Assembly (NCBI GenBank): GCA_963678575.2
Contig: CAXXHV010000002.1
Coordinates: 558,001-622,000 of the forward strand
Reading direction: 5' to 3'
Length of the DNA stretch: 64,000 bases
From: Pleomorphochaeta sp963678575
Lineage (GTDB): Bacteria; Spirochaetota; Spirochaetia; Sphaerochaetales; Sphaerochaetaceae
Made by a program: the position numbers and the translations under genes
Shown: positions 52,548 through 61,845 of the stretch, piece by piece
Position numbering within the stretch: the first letter of the stretch is position 1
How the letters are laid out: each line of letters begins with the position of its first letter
Notes under the pieces: generated by a model
The model's database searches: none
Seen by the model: only the letters and a program-made list of their open reading frames with translations
What the model was told of the DNA's origin: nothing

Positions 52548-54044
52548 ATGAATAAAAAATATTTAATTTTTACATTTTTGATTTTAATTCTTTTTTTTAA
52601 TACAGGATGTAATCAACAAAAAAGTGAAGAAAATGATATTATTAGGGTGAATATAGCGTCAGAGCCCGATTCATTAGATCCATGGTTAAGTGCTGCTGTT
52701 GATACGAAAGCAATATTTAATAATGTTTTTGAAGGCTTAATGCGATTTGATAGTACTGGTAATTTATCTCCAGCAATTGCCAAAAATGTAATTATTAATG
52801 ATACACAAGATGTTTATACTTTTGAATTAAGAGATGATGTTTATTTTCATAATGGCAAACATTTGACAAGTGATGATGTTTTATACACATATGAAAATTT
52901 ATTAAATATGAGTGGAGATTTAGCAAATTCTGCAAGATATAGTGGCATTAAAAGTGTAGAAGCTTTAGATGATTATACGATTAGAATAAGTTTAGAAAAT
53001 CCATCATCAGCTTTTCTATCTTCTACAGTTATAGTAATTTTACCAAGAGGATATTCAGATCAAGCAACAAAACCTATTGGATGTGGCCCTTATAAATTTG
53101 TAGAATATCAACCAGCTCAGAAAATTGTTCTTGAACGATTTGATAAATATTATGACAAAGATAGAATGCCCAAAATAAAAAAAGCTGAGGTATATATAAT
53201 AAGTGATGAAGCTTCAGTCATTTCAGCTTTAAAATCTAATCAATTGGATTTAGCAATAGTATCAAGTGATAATGCAAAATTACTTGAGAATGATTTTAAT
53301 ATAAAAAGTGATCCTATGAATATGGTAGTTTTATGGGCATTAAATAATAACGAACCACCTTTTGATAATGAAAAAGTAAGATTAGCTTTTAATTTAATGG
53401 TTAATAGGGATGATATTGTCGATGGAGTATTTGGGGGTTATGCAACAAAATTATATACAAATTTTAGTCCTATAATGTCTCATTATTATAATTATGATCT
53501 AGATGGTTATTATAAGAGAAACATAGAAAAAGCGAAACAATTATTGAAAGAAGCAGGTTATGAAGATGGACTTGAAATAAACATAACAGTTCCTTCAAAT
53601 TACTATCAACATGTTAATTCGGCTCAAATTATATCTAGTGAAGCCCAAGAATTAAATGTAAAAGTAAATATTATTAATGTTGAATGGGGGACTTGGTTAG
53701 AAAAAGTTTATTCAAATCGAGAGTATCAAAGTACACTAATAGGTTTAGCAGGTAAACTTGATCCTAATGATATTTTATCTAGATATGAAACAAAATATAA
53801 AAGAAATTTTATAAATTATTCAAATCCAGAATATGATAAAATAATTGAAGAAGCAGCTAAAACAGTTGATGATAATAAAAGAGTAGAATTATATAAAGAA
53901 GCACAAAAAATCTTAAGTGAAACCTCAGCTTCTGTTTGGTTGTGTGATCCAAATAACACTGCAGCCATGCGAAAAGATTTACTTGGATATCAATATTATC
54001 CTGCTGGCTTGATAGATTTTGCAGCAATGAGTTATGAAAAATAA
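52548..54044 (+). CDS. Peptide/nickel-type ABC transporter substrate-binding lipoprotein
   Basis: 498 residues, solute-binding family 5. Lipoprotein signal with NTGC at about residue 21. IASEPDSLDPWLSAAVDT, the family signature region AIAKNVIINDTQDVYTFELR and FHNGKHLTSDDV are typical of OppA/DppA/NikA proteins. First gene of a five-gene importer. Substrate cannot be told from sequence; dipeptides are the default guess. Confidence 0.93.
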   Translation: MNKKYLIFTFLILILFFNTGCNQQKSEENDIIRVNIASEPDSLDPWLSAAVDTKAIFNNVFEGLMRFDSTGNLSPAIAKNVIINDTQDVYTFELRDDVYFHNGKHLTSDDVLYTYENLLNMSGDLANSARYSGIKSVEALDDYTIRISLENPSSAFLSSTVIVILPRGYSDQATKPIGCGPYKFVEYQPAQKIVLERFDKYYDKDRMPKIKKAEVYIISDEASVISALKSNQLDLAIVSSDNAKLLENDFNIKSDPMNMVVLWALNNNEPPFDNEKVRLAFNLMVNRDDIVDGVFGGYATKLYTNFSPIMSHYYNYDLDGYYKRNIEKAKQLLKEAGYEDGLEINITVPSNYYQHVNSAQIISSEAQELNVKVNIINVEWGTWLEKVYSNREYQSTLIGLAGKLDPNDILSRYETKYKRNFINYSNPEYDKIIEEAAKTVDDNKRVELYKEAQKILSETSASVWLCDPNNTAAMRKDLLGYQYYPAGLIDFAAMSYEK

Positions 54045-54050
54045 TTAAAA

Positions 54051-54078
54051 TTGACTAGTAGCTAAAAAAGAGTAAAAT
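54051..54078 (+). promoter_or_regulatory. Candidate internal promoter before the dppB gene
   Basis: TTGACT (54051-54056), 16 nt, TAAAAT (54073-54078), in the 71-bp gap after the binding-protein gene. It could let permease and ATPase genes be expressed separately. Confidence 0.5.
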
Positions 54079-54115
54079 ATTATATAATTATAATATTGAG
54101 AAAATAAGGAATATT

Positions 54116-55057
54116 ATGAGATATATAATTAAAAAACTTTTAAGTGCTTTATTAACTCTTTTTTTAGCTTCAGTTATTACTTTTTCTATTTTTAATATAT
54201 TACCAGGGGATCCTGCACAAGTTATTTTGGGAATAGATGCAAGTGATCAGCAGTTAGAACAGTTAAGAGAAACTATGAATATTGATGCTCCACCATTATA
54301 TAGATATATTGAGTGGCTTAATAATATATTTAAAGGGGATTTAGGTATTTCTTATAAGTATCAAACGCAAGTATCTTCTTTAATTTCTCAATCATTAAAA
54401 GTAACTTTGCAATTATCTTTTTTCAGTTTAATTTTAACAGTTTTAATATCAATTCCTTTTGGATTATTATTAGTTTCGTTAAGGGATAAAAAAAGTTTCA
54501 TTCCTTTATCTTTGCTTTCTCAATTTGGAATGAGTATCCCATCCTTTTGTGTCGCTATATTCTTAATAGGTATATTTACAGTTAAATTAAGAATTTTACC
54601 TTCAATTGGTTATACTTCATTTAGTGAGAATCCATTACAAAACATTAGAAGTCTTTTGCTCCCCAGTTTCTCAATTGCGATTGGAGCATCTTCAATAGTT
54701 GTTAGATACTTAAATACCAGTGTACAACAACAATTAAAAAAAGATTATGTTCGAACTGCTTATAGTCTTGGTCTTAATGAAAAAACTGTATTGTATCACC
54801 ATGTATTAAGAAATGCTTTAATTCCAGTAATAACCATTTTTGGTTTAATTATTGCGGATATTTTGGGAGGAAGTATAATAATTGAGAATGTTTTTTCTCT
54901 TCCTGGTATTGGTAAATTAATAACTTCAAGTATTACTAGTAGGGATTTACCATTGATTCAAGCATTAGTTTTATATTTATCATTTTTAGTAATAGTTGTT
55001 AATTTTATTGTAGATGTCTTATATAAAATTATTGATCCAAGAATAAGAATAGAGTAG
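54116..55057 (+). CDS. Peptide/nickel ABC transporter permease (DppB type)
   Basis: 313 residues with six membrane helices; the N-terminal IKKLLSALLTLFLASVITF helix and FNILPGDPAQVILG are family hallmarks. The ATPase-contacting loop DYVRTAYSLGLNEKTVLYHH and C-terminal IENVFSLPGIGKLI are present. AAGGA precedes the ATG. Confidence 0.94.
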   Translation: MRYIIKKLLSALLTLFLASVITFSIFNILPGDPAQVILGIDASDQQLEQLRETMNIDAPPLYRYIEWLNNIFKGDLGISYKYQTQVSSLISQSLKVTLQLSFFSLILTVLISIPFGLLLVSLRDKKSFIPLSLLSQFGMSIPSFCVAIFLIGIFTVKLRILPSIGYTSFSENPLQNIRSLLLPSFSIAIGASSIVVRYLNTSVQQQLKKDYVRTAYSLGLNEKTVLYHHVLRNALIPVITIFGLIIADILGGSIIIENVFSLPGIGKLITSSITSRDLPLIQALVLYLSFLVIVVNFIVDVLYKIIDPRIRIE

Positions 55058-55066
55058 GAAGGGTAA

Positions 55067-55888
55067 ATGAAGAAATATTTCAAGAATAAAAACTTTTTAT
55101 TTGGATTTCTATTTTTATTTTTTATACTTATTTTAGTAATTTGGGGAATGATTGCACTTCCCTATGATATAAATGAAATAGATATTAAAAATAAATTGGC
55201 ATCTTTTTCTTTATCACACCTTTTTGGCACTGATCATCTTGGTAGAGATATTTTATCGAGAATAATGGTAGGAACTAGACTTAGCGTCTCAATAGGTTTT
55301 TATGTTGTTTTGTTGGGTTTTTTAATTGGAACTCCAATTGGAGCAATAGCAGGGTATTTTGGTGGAGTTGTTGATGAAATAATTAAAAAAATAATAGATA
55401 CTTTAATGGCTTTCCCTGGTGTTTTAATTGCTTTAATGCTTATAGCCGTTTTTGGTTCAAATACAAAGACCATCATTATTGCTTTAACAATTATGAGTAT
55501 CCCAAGATTTTCTAGAATAGCAAGAGGTGGCTATTATACTTACAAAGAATCTCCATTTATTTTAGCCACTAAAGCAAGAGGCGCAAGCACTTTTAGGATA
55601 ATGATTATCCATATATTTAATCATGTTTTGGGGGAACTGTTAGTTACTGCTTCACTAACATTTGCAAGTGCCGTTATAGCTGAAGCAGGATTAAGCTATC
55701 TAGGGCTTGGTATTCAACCGCCAAATCCTAGTTTAGGGAAAATGGTAAGTGAAGCACAAGCTTATATTTTACAAAAACCCTCATATGTTATTGTTCCAAC
55801 ATTGTTTATTGTAATTTTAGTTATGGGTTTTAATTTAATTGGGGATGGTATAAACAAAATTATTGAAGAGGATAAAGAAAATGAGTAA
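55067..55888 (+). CDS. Peptide/nickel ABC transporter permease (DppC type)
   Basis: 273 residues. LFGTDHLGRDILSRIMVGTR and ATKARGASTFRIMIIHIF (coupling loop) are typical of DppC/NikC; AEAGLSYLGLGIQPPNPSLG follows. GGAAGG precedes the ATG. Its last 8 nt overlap the next gene. Confidence 0.94.
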   Translation: MKKYFKNKNFLFGFLFLFFILILVIWGMIALPYDINEIDIKNKLASFSLSHLFGTDHLGRDILSRIMVGTRLSVSIGFYVVLLGFLIGTPIGAIAGYFGGVVDEIIKKIIDTLMAFPGVLIALMLIAVFGSNTKTIIIALTIMSIPRFSRIARGGYYTYKESPFILATKARGASTFRIMIIHIFNHVLGELLVTASLTFASAVIAEAGLSYLGLGIQPPNPSLGKMVSEAQAYILQKPSYVIVPTLFIVILVMGFNLIGDGINKIIEEDKENE

Positions 55889-56855
55889 TAAAATTTTAGA
55901 AATAAAAGACTATACTCTATCTTTTATAATTAACAATAAGAAAGTTAAAGCAGTTGATGATTTGAATATTGATATAAAAGAAGGTGAGTTGGTTGCTCTT
56001 GTTGGAGAAAGTGGATGTGGTAAGAGTTTAACTGCTTTATCAATTCTCTCTCTGCTCCCAAAAAAATCCTTTATCGATTGTGGATCAATTAATTTTAAAA
56101 ATCAAAATTTATTAGAGTTAACTATTGATGAGTTAAATGAAATTAGAGGCAATGATATTTCTATCGTTTTTCAAGAGCCTATGAGTGCATTAAACCCATT
56201 AATAAAAGTTGGAAAACAAATTCTTCAAACATTAAAATCTCATAATAAAGATATTATCAATCCTGTTGAGGTTGTAAAATCGATGTTAGAAGAAGTTGGA
56301 CTTTCACAGACAGATAGAATTTATAATAGCTATCCACATCAATTATCTGGTGGAATGAGACAAAGAGTTATGATTGCTATGGCTTTAATTAATAATCCAT
56401 TATTATTAATAGCAGATGAACCAACAACAGCTTTAGATGTAACAATACAAGCTCAAATCTTAGATCTAATAAGAGGTATGTCAAAGAAACTCAATACAGC
56501 AGTTCTTTTTATCTCTCATGATTTAGCATTAGTAAAAAATCTTTGTGATAGAGTTTATGTAATGTATGCTTCAATGATAGTTGAAACAGCAAGTGTTGAT
56601 AATATTATTAATGAGGCAAAACATCCATATACTAAAGCATTGTTAAAATCCTTACCAACAATTAAACAAAGAGGAACTAAATTACATTCAATAAATGGAA
56701 TTGTTCCCAAATTAGAGAATAGAGTTGAAAATGCTTGTCCTTTTGCTCCACGATGTGAATTTGCAAAGCAGTTATGTTTTAATCAAAAACCTTGTCTAGA
56801 AAAAGTTGGAGATTCCTATATTCGTTGCCATTTTCATAAGGAGATAAATCAATGA
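55881..56855 (+). CDS. Peptide ABC transporter ATPase (DppD type)
   Basis: 324 residues from ATG 55881, which overlaps the permease stop; GAAGAGG lies upstream. Walker A GESGCGKS, signature LSGGMRQRVMIAMAL and Walker B LLIADEPTTALD. The C-terminal oligopeptide-transporter domain has the Cys cluster ACPFAPRCEFAKQLC with two more Cys, as in DppD/OppD where it can hold an iron-sulphur cluster. Confidence 0.94.
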   Translation: MSNKILEIKDYTLSFIINNKKVKAVDDLNIDIKEGELVALVGESGCGKSLTALSILSLLPKKSFIDCGSINFKNQNLLELTIDELNEIRGNDISIVFQEPMSALNPLIKVGKQILQTLKSHNKDIINPVEVVKSMLEEVGLSQTDRIYNSYPHQLSGGMRQRVMIAMALINNPLLLIADEPTTALDVTIQAQILDLIRGMSKKLNTAVLFISHDLALVKNLCDRVYVMYASMIVETASVDNIINEAKHPYTKALLKSLPTIKQRGTKLHSINGIVPKLENRVENACPFAPRCEFAKQLCFNQKPCLEKVGDSYIRCHFHKEINQ

Positions 56856-57607
56856 ATATAATTGAAGTTAAAAATGTTACTTTTTCATATAACGATATAA
56901 TGATTCTTGATAATATTAATTTTAACATAAAAGAAGGTGAAACTTTTGGAATTGTTGGTAATAGTGGATGTGGAAAAAGTACATTAGCTTTATTATTATT
57001 AAAATTGTTAAAATTAAAAGAAGGAACAATTTTATTTGAGAATAATGATATAAAATTAATTAAGAAAAAAAAGGATATAAAGGACTTTTATAGGAATATT
57101 CAAATTGTCTTTCAAGATCCATATAGTTCTTTAGATAGTAAAAAAACTGTAGGTTATTTAATAGAAGAACCATTAATTATTCATAAAAATTATTCAAAAA
57201 ATGAAAGAAATAAAAAAGTTGATAATATTATGAATTTAGTTGGATTAGATAAAAAGTATAAGGATAATTATCCTCATCAATTATCTGGAGGTTTGAGACA
57301 ACGTTTAGCAATTGCAATTGCACTTGTATTAAATCCGAAATTTGTTGTTTTGGATGAATGTGTTTCTGCTTTAGATATTAGTATCCAAGCTGGTATATTA
57401 AATTTGTTAAATGATTTAAAGTCAAAATTAAATTTAACTTTTTTGTTTATTTCGCATGATTTAAATGTTGTAAGTTATATTTGTGATAGAATAGGTGTCA
57501 TGGATAAGGGCAAAATAATAGAAATACAAGATACAGAAAAACTTTTTGATGATCCAAAAGAAAAATTTACTAAAAGATTTTTAAATAATGATTATTATGA
57601 ATTATAG
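56852..57607 (+). CDS. Peptide/nickel ABC transporter ATPase (DppF/NikE type)
   Basis: 251 residues. Walker A GNSGCGKST, signature LSGGLRQRLAIAIAL, and Walker B region VVLDECVSALD, where the usual Pro after DE is Cys. It lacks the C-terminal oligopeptide domain, so it is shorter than usual DppF and closer to NikE in size. It overlaps DppD at ATGA. Confidence 0.92.
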   Translation: MNIIEVKNVTFSYNDIMILDNINFNIKEGETFGIVGNSGCGKSTLALLLLKLLKLKEGTILFENNDIKLIKKKKDIKDFYRNIQIVFQDPYSSLDSKKTVGYLIEEPLIIHKNYSKNERNKKVDNIMNLVGLDKKYKDNYPHQLSGGLRQRLAIAIALVLNPKFVVLDECVSALDISIQAGILNLLNDLKSKLNLTFLFISHDLNVVSYICDRIGVMDKGKIIEIQDTEKLFDDPKEKFTKRFLNNDYYEL

Positions 57608-57622
57608 ATAGAGGAGTTTGTT

Positions 57623-58438
57623 TTGATAAATACTGAGATAATTTATTTTTTTATTTATTGTTTTGTTGGTTGGATATGTGAAGAATTATATTGTTCAATT
57701 TTAGCAAAGAAAATTGTTAATAGGGGTTTTTTACATGGTCCTTATTTACCTATTTATGGTTTTGGTGCAATGAGTGTGTTATTTTTACTAAGACCTTTTA
57801 TTACTAATATTGTATTATTATTTTTTGCAGGAATGATTGTAACTAGTATTATTGAATATATTGGCTCTTTTTTATTAGAAAAAATATTTCATATTAAACT
57901 ATGGGATTATAGTAAAAATTTTCTTAATATTAATGGAAGAGTCTGTTTATTAAATTCTACAATGTTTGGAGTGTTGAGTTTGTTAATGGTTTATGTAATT
58001 CATCCTTTTGTATCAGGATTAATTTTAAATCTTTCACAAATAATTCAATATTATTTTGCTTTCGTAATTGTAATTGGTATGAGTTTAGATTTCGCATTCT
58101 CTGCTGCTAAGATGTCTGCCTTTAATAAAGCTCTTGAAGAAATTAAAGATAAAAGTGAAGAAGTTAGAGAGAAAATATTGGCTATTAGTACAAGTGAAGG
58201 GACTGAATTAGTTCAAGTTATTAAAGATAGATGGAATGAAGAACTAGCTTTTAGAAAAGCTAGATTAACAAGAACAAATAAAAGAATTATTCTTGCTTTC
58301 CCAAGTATGAGAAGTGGAAACGATTTTATTAACTCTCAAATTACAAAAATAAGAGGTGAGTTTTCAATATTATTAGCTAAAGGTAAAAAACAGTACGAAG
58401 AACTTAAAGAAAGACGCCTTTTAAATAGAAATAATTAA
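57623..58438 (+). CDS. PF06541-type membrane protein (putative ABC permease)
   Basis: 271 residues. The TTG start is set by GAGGAG 6 nt upstream; no suitable ATG exists. Four or five helices in residues 1-160, with CFVGWICEELYCSI and NRGFLHGPYLPIYGFGA, the signature of the CmpB-like PF06541 family. The C-terminal 110 residues are soluble and basic with a coiled-coil tendency. Function of the family is unknown; the ABC label is historical. Confidence 0.85.
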   Translation: MINTEIIYFFIYCFVGWICEELYCSILAKKIVNRGFLHGPYLPIYGFGAMSVLFLLRPFITNIVLLFFAGMIVTSIIEYIGSFLLEKIFHIKLWDYSKNFLNINGRVCLLNSTMFGVLSLLMVYVIHPFVSGLILNLSQIIQYYFAFVIVIGMSLDFAFSAAKMSAFNKALEEIKDKSEEVREKILAISTSEGTELVQVIKDRWNEELAFRKARLTRTNKRIILAFPSMRSGNDFINSQITKIRGEFSILLAKGKKQYEELKERRLLNRNN

Positions 58439-58528
58439 ATTATATTGGAGGAATATAATAATTATATTAATTTTCTATTGTTAGAATATAATTTTAATAT
58501 TTAATATATATAATTATTATTAGTAAAT

Positions 58529-59203
58529 ATGAAAACAGTACTAGAAGAGCTACATTATCAAATTAATAAATTAAACCCAAATGTTCAGTTGATGTGTGTT
58601 AGTAAAACACATCCTTTTGAAGCTATTGAAGAAGCCTATGCTTTAAATGAGAGGCTTTTTGGTGAGAATAGAGTTCAAGAAGTTGAGGCAAAATTTCCTA
58701 AAAATGAAGATAGAGCCAAAGATTTAAGCTTGCATTTAATTGGGCATCTTCAATCAAATAAAGCTAAAAAAGCTGTAGAATTGTTTGATTCTATTGATAG
58801 TGTTGATTCTATAAAATTGATAAATAAGATTAATAACTATGCATCTAAAATTAACAAGAAAATTGATATAATGCTTGAGTATAATAGTTCTAAAGATGAA
58901 AACAAAACAGGATTTGAAACTTATGAAGAAATAAGAGAAGCGGCAAGCTTATCAAAGCAATTAGAATATGTTAATTTAACAGGTATAATGACAATTGGTC
59001 CATTAAATGCTTCAGATCAAGAAATTAGAAATGCTTTTAAATTAGTGCATGCTGTAAAAATTAAATTAGAAAAAGATTTAGGAATAGAAATAAAGCATTT
59101 AAGTATGGGCATGAGTGGCGATTATAAAATTGCAATAGAAGAAGGGTCAACAATAATTAGAGTTGGAACAAAAATCTTTGGCAACAGAGATTATTCTAAA
59201 TAA
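58529..59203 (+). CDS. PLP homeostasis protein (YggS/PLPBP family)
   Basis: 224 residues. PLP-binding Lys in LMCVSKTHPF, then FGENRVQEVEAKF, HLIGHLQSNKAKK, LSMGMSGDYKIAIEEG and IRVGTKIFG. These alanine-racemase-like barrels bind PLP and regulate vitamin B6 and amino-acid pools. The ATG has no SD; a TATTAT box ends 8 nt upstream, so the start could be leaderless. Confidence 0.94.
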   Translation: MKTVLEELHYQINKLNPNVQLMCVSKTHPFEAIEEAYALNERLFGENRVQEVEAKFPKNEDRAKDLSLHLIGHLQSNKAKKAVELFDSIDSVDSIKLINKINNYASKINKKIDIMLEYNSSKDENKTGFETYEEIREAASLSKQLEYVNLTGIMTIGPLNASDQEIRNAFKLVHAVKIKLEKDLGIEIKHLSMGMSGDYKIAIEEGSTIIRVGTKIFGNRDYSK

Positions 59204-59212
59204 GGAAAAATT

Positions 59213-59548
59213 ATGAAAAAGAAAATTTTATCTACTGTATTAATTTTAATCTTAGTTTCTTCAACTATTTATTGTGATAGTAATGAATTTAAAGATTATC
59301 AAGATTATACAATAGATGAATTTCCTTCCTGGAGTATTAAGCTTAGGCGGGGTGAAAGTTTGTTTTTTGGTTCTTTAGCTCTAACTTTTCCACTTTCGGT
59401 TGTTGCATATAATGTGGTTGTTAATTCTGGTTTAATTTCAAATGCTCCTACTGAAGAATTAACAGCTTTAAAATATCAAGTATCTATTGCTGCGATTTTA
59501 TCCCTTTCAATTGCCCTTGGGGATTATATTATAGGAGAGATGGAATAA
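59213..59548 (+). CDS. Small exported or membrane protein, unknown
   Basis: 111 residues. A signal-like segment (KKKILSTVLILILVSSTIYC) is followed by an acidic stretch and two hydrophobic segments near 50-70 and 88-105. The Cys at 21 could be a relaxed lipobox. Not recognised; it sits between yggS and the pseudouridine synthase with gaps of 9 and 3 nt. Confidence 0.7.
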   Translation: MKKKILSTVLILILVSSTIYCDSNEFKDYQDYTIDEFPSWSIKLRRGESLFFGSLALTFPLSVVAYNVVVNSGLISNAPTEELTALKYQVSIAAILSLSIALGDYIIGEME

Positions 59549-59551
59549 GAA

Positions 59552-60586
59552 ATGTCAAAAAGAGAAATTAATCATAAATTAGTTGTAGCAAATGTTGAAG
59601 CTAAAATAAGAGTAGATAGTTACATTGCGCAAAACTTGCAAGGTGTATCGAGGTCATTAGTTTCAGATGAAAATACACAAATTTTTATAAATGGTAAGCT
59701 TGTTAAAAACAGTGCAAAAGTAAAAAATGATCAAATAGTTGAAATAAAATATAGTGAAAGTTTTTTTGAAGGAATTGAAGCTGAAGATATTAAATTAAAT
59801 GTATTATATGAGGATGAAGATATTCTTGTGATAAATAAAGATCAGGGATTAGTGGTACATCCCGGTGCAAATAATTATGAACATACTTTAGTTAATGCTT
59901 TAGTTTTTAGATACGGCGAAGATTTTTCATCTAATTTTACTAATGAAGTAGATGGAGATGAAGACGGGGATATTGAAGAGGATCCTTCATTAATTAGACC
60001 AGGGATTGTTCATAGACTTGATAAAGATACTAGCGGAACAATGGTGGTTGCACTAAATAGGGAAAGTCAAAGAGATTTATCCCAACAATTTAAAGATAGA
60101 GAAACAAGTAAAATATATATTGCTTTAGTCAAAGGATATTTTGACAAGAGAAGAGGAAGAATAAATACAAATATTGTTAGAGATTCTAAGGATAGAAAGA
60201 AGTTTACTACTTGCTCTTCTGAAATCGGAAAATTTGCAGATACAAGTTATTTGGTTTTAAAACAATATAAAGGTTATGCTCTTGTTAGATTAAATATTCA
60301 TACTGGAAGAACACATCAAATTAGAGTTCATCTAAAGAGTATTAATCATCCAATATTAGGAGATCCAATTTATTCTAATGATGATAAAATGTTCCCTAAT
60401 GCTACACTAATGTTACATGCACTTCAATTAGAGTTAAAACATCCTAAAACGGGGGATAAGATGAGATTTAGATCAGCTATGCCACAAAGATTTAAGGATA
60501 TAATTAAAAAATTAAACCCTTATATTATGGATAAGGGTCAACAAAGTAAATATTATGAAAGTGCAGAAAAATTAAAAAATAAATAG
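59552..60586 (+). CDS. RluD-type 23S rRNA pseudouridine synthase
   Basis: 344 residues: N-terminal S4 domain (about 15-70, DSYIAQNLQGVSRSLV) and RluA-family catalytic domain with the active Asp in GIVHRLDKDTSGTMVVAL, preceded by an acidic insert (GDEDGDIEEDPS) not usual in RluD. The RLNIHTGRTHQIRVHL motif is intact. Modifies uridines in 23S rRNA, probably of helix 69 by analogy. Convergent with the next gene, with adjoining stops. Confidence 0.92.
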   Translation: MSKREINHKLVVANVEAKIRVDSYIAQNLQGVSRSLVSDENTQIFINGKLVKNSAKVKNDQIVEIKYSESFFEGIEAEDIKLNVLYEDEDILVINKDQGLVVHPGANNYEHTLVNALVFRYGEDFSSNFTNEVDGDEDGDIEEDPSLIRPGIVHRLDKDTSGTMVVALNRESQRDLSQQFKDRETSKIYIALVKGYFDKRRGRINTNIVRDSKDRKKFTTCSSEIGKFADTSYLVLKQYKGYALVRLNIHTGRTHQIRVHLKSINHPILGDPIYSNDDKMFPNATLMLHALQLELKHPKTGDKMRFRSAMPQRFKDIIKKLNPYIMDKGQQSKYYESAEKLKNK

Positions 60587-61207
60587 TTAAAAACGATTAT
60601 TTCTCTCAAGTGCTATTTGATTACGAAGCCAAGGCGATGCGGTTTCTTCAGTTAAATCTGGGTTAAATAATCGTTCGTTTTTTATTTTTGTTGGAGCACC
60701 ATGCCCTGGGAATACTAGTAAGTTATCATCAAAGGATAGTAATTTATTTTTTATAATTTTTATTAGAAGAGACCTTTCCATATATCCGGGAGTAGATCCA
60801 ATTCTTGTAGCCATTAGAGTATCCCCTGTGAATAATGCATGACCTATTTTAAAGACTAGTGAATCAACACTATGCCCAGGTAAATGAATTACTTCAACTT
60901 CAATACCATCACAATTTAGTTTTGTACCACCTGAAATCTCATTTACTTCAAATTCATAAACTTTATTAGTGTATGCATATATCTTAGGATTATATAATTT
61001 TAATAAAGTTCCCACTCCACTAGTATGAGATTCATGTCTGTGTGTTAGTAAAATTGTTTTAATTACAAATTTATTTTTCTCAATGATGCTAATTAATTCG
61101 TTATCAACATGTCCTGGATCAATAATTATTGCATCGCTACTTGAGTTTTGTCCAACAACATAAGTGTTACAAAAACCTACTACTGAAAAATGTTGATATA
61201 TTCTCAT
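60587..61207 (-). CDS. Metallo-beta-lactamase-fold hydrolase (glyoxalase II-like)
   Basis: 206 residues. The first metal motif reads THRHESHTSG: the Asp of THxHxDH is replaced by Ser, which would weaken the second metal site. Other ligands are present: HLPGHS, FTGDTLM and FPGHG. The substrate is not known. Its start overlaps the stop of the pentapeptide gene at ATGA. Confidence 0.88.
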   Translation of the reverse strand: MRIYQHFSVVGFCNTYVVGQNSSSDAIIIDPGHVDNELISIIEKNKFVIKTILLTHRHESHTSGVGTLLKLYNPKIYAYTNKVYEFEVNEISGGTKLNCDGIEVEVIHLPGHSVDSLVFKIGHALFTGDTLMATRIGSTPGYMERSLLIKIIKNKLLSFDDNLLVFPGHGAPTKIKNERLFNPDLTEETASPWLRNQIALERNNRF

Positions 61208-61782
61208 TTAGTTGCATCCTCATAGTTTGAATATCTAAAATTCAATCTTCTTTGCTCAGTTTCTCTAAAATCTGCTTTTTTAAGATTACAATCTTCAAAG
61301 CTAACATCTCTTAAACAGGAACTACAAAAAGTTGTAAAGTATAAATCACTACAACTAAAATCACAAAACCAAGCATCAATTCCTGAAAAATTATTGTGTA
61401 TTAATAATGAGTTTGAAAAATCACAATTAATAATTTTGCTACCTGAAAAAACAGAATATCTAATATCTGTATCGCAAAATTTGCAATTGTCAAATAGGCA
61501 AAAATCAAAAAAACATGTAGAAAGTTTGGATCCTGAAAAATCCATATTTCTAAAAGTGCACCAAGAAAAATTTGATGAAGAAAATCTTTTTTGCTTAGTA
61601 GATAAATTTTCAAATTCAGCATGAGAAAATGTAATGTTTCTAAGTAAGTCTTCTTTTTCAAAATAATTAAACATTTTTTTTAATAAATCATTTTTATTAG
61701 GTGAATGTCTATAACAATAATCACTATCTAAAGTTGTAAATGCATTACAATTTTCTTTCTTACAAGTCTTAAATTCGAACAT
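61204..61782 (-). CDS. Cys-rich pentapeptide-repeat protein with zinc-like N-terminus
   Basis: 192 residues. The N-terminus CKKENCNAFTTLDSDYCYRH (7-26) gives C-x4-C-x10-C-xx-H, a likely zinc knuckle. From about 50 to 180 the pattern A/S-x-F-x-x repeats (SNFSWCTFRNMDFSGSKL), forming a right-handed beta helix. It has 14 Cys, an unusual number for this fold. Function unknown; coupled to the downstream MBL gene. No SD; a -10-like TAGTCT ends 6 nt before the ATG. Confidence 0.8.
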   Translation of the reverse strand: MFEFKTCKKENCNAFTTLDSDYCYRHSPNKNDLLKKMFNYFEKEDLLRNITFSHAEFENLSTKQKRFSSSNFSWCTFRNMDFSGSKLSTCFFDFCLFDNCKFCDTDIRYSVFSGSKIINCDFSNSLLIHNNFSGIDAWFCDFSCSDLYFTTFCSSCLRDVSFEDCNLKKADFRETEQRRLNFRYSNYEDATK

Positions 61783-61787
61783 ATTTT

Positions 61788-61838
61788 TAGACTATCAGAA
61801 ATAAATAGCTTGTCAAGTCTTTTTCTTTTGTCTACCAT
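61788..61838. promoter_or_regulatory. Divergent promoters with overlapping -35 boxes
   Basis: Plus: TTGTCA (61810-61815), 17 nt, TACCAT (61833-61838), then 7 nt to the rsgA ATG. Minus: TTGACA (61816-61811), 16 nt, TAGTCT (61794-61789), then 6 nt to the pentapeptide ATG. The two -35 boxes share five bases, and both starts look leaderless. Confidence 0.6.
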
Positions 61839-61845
61839 AGAATAT

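Noticed and set aside
61394..61661. Frames inside the pentapeptide-repeat gene
   Set aside because: Out-of-frame shadows created by the repeat.
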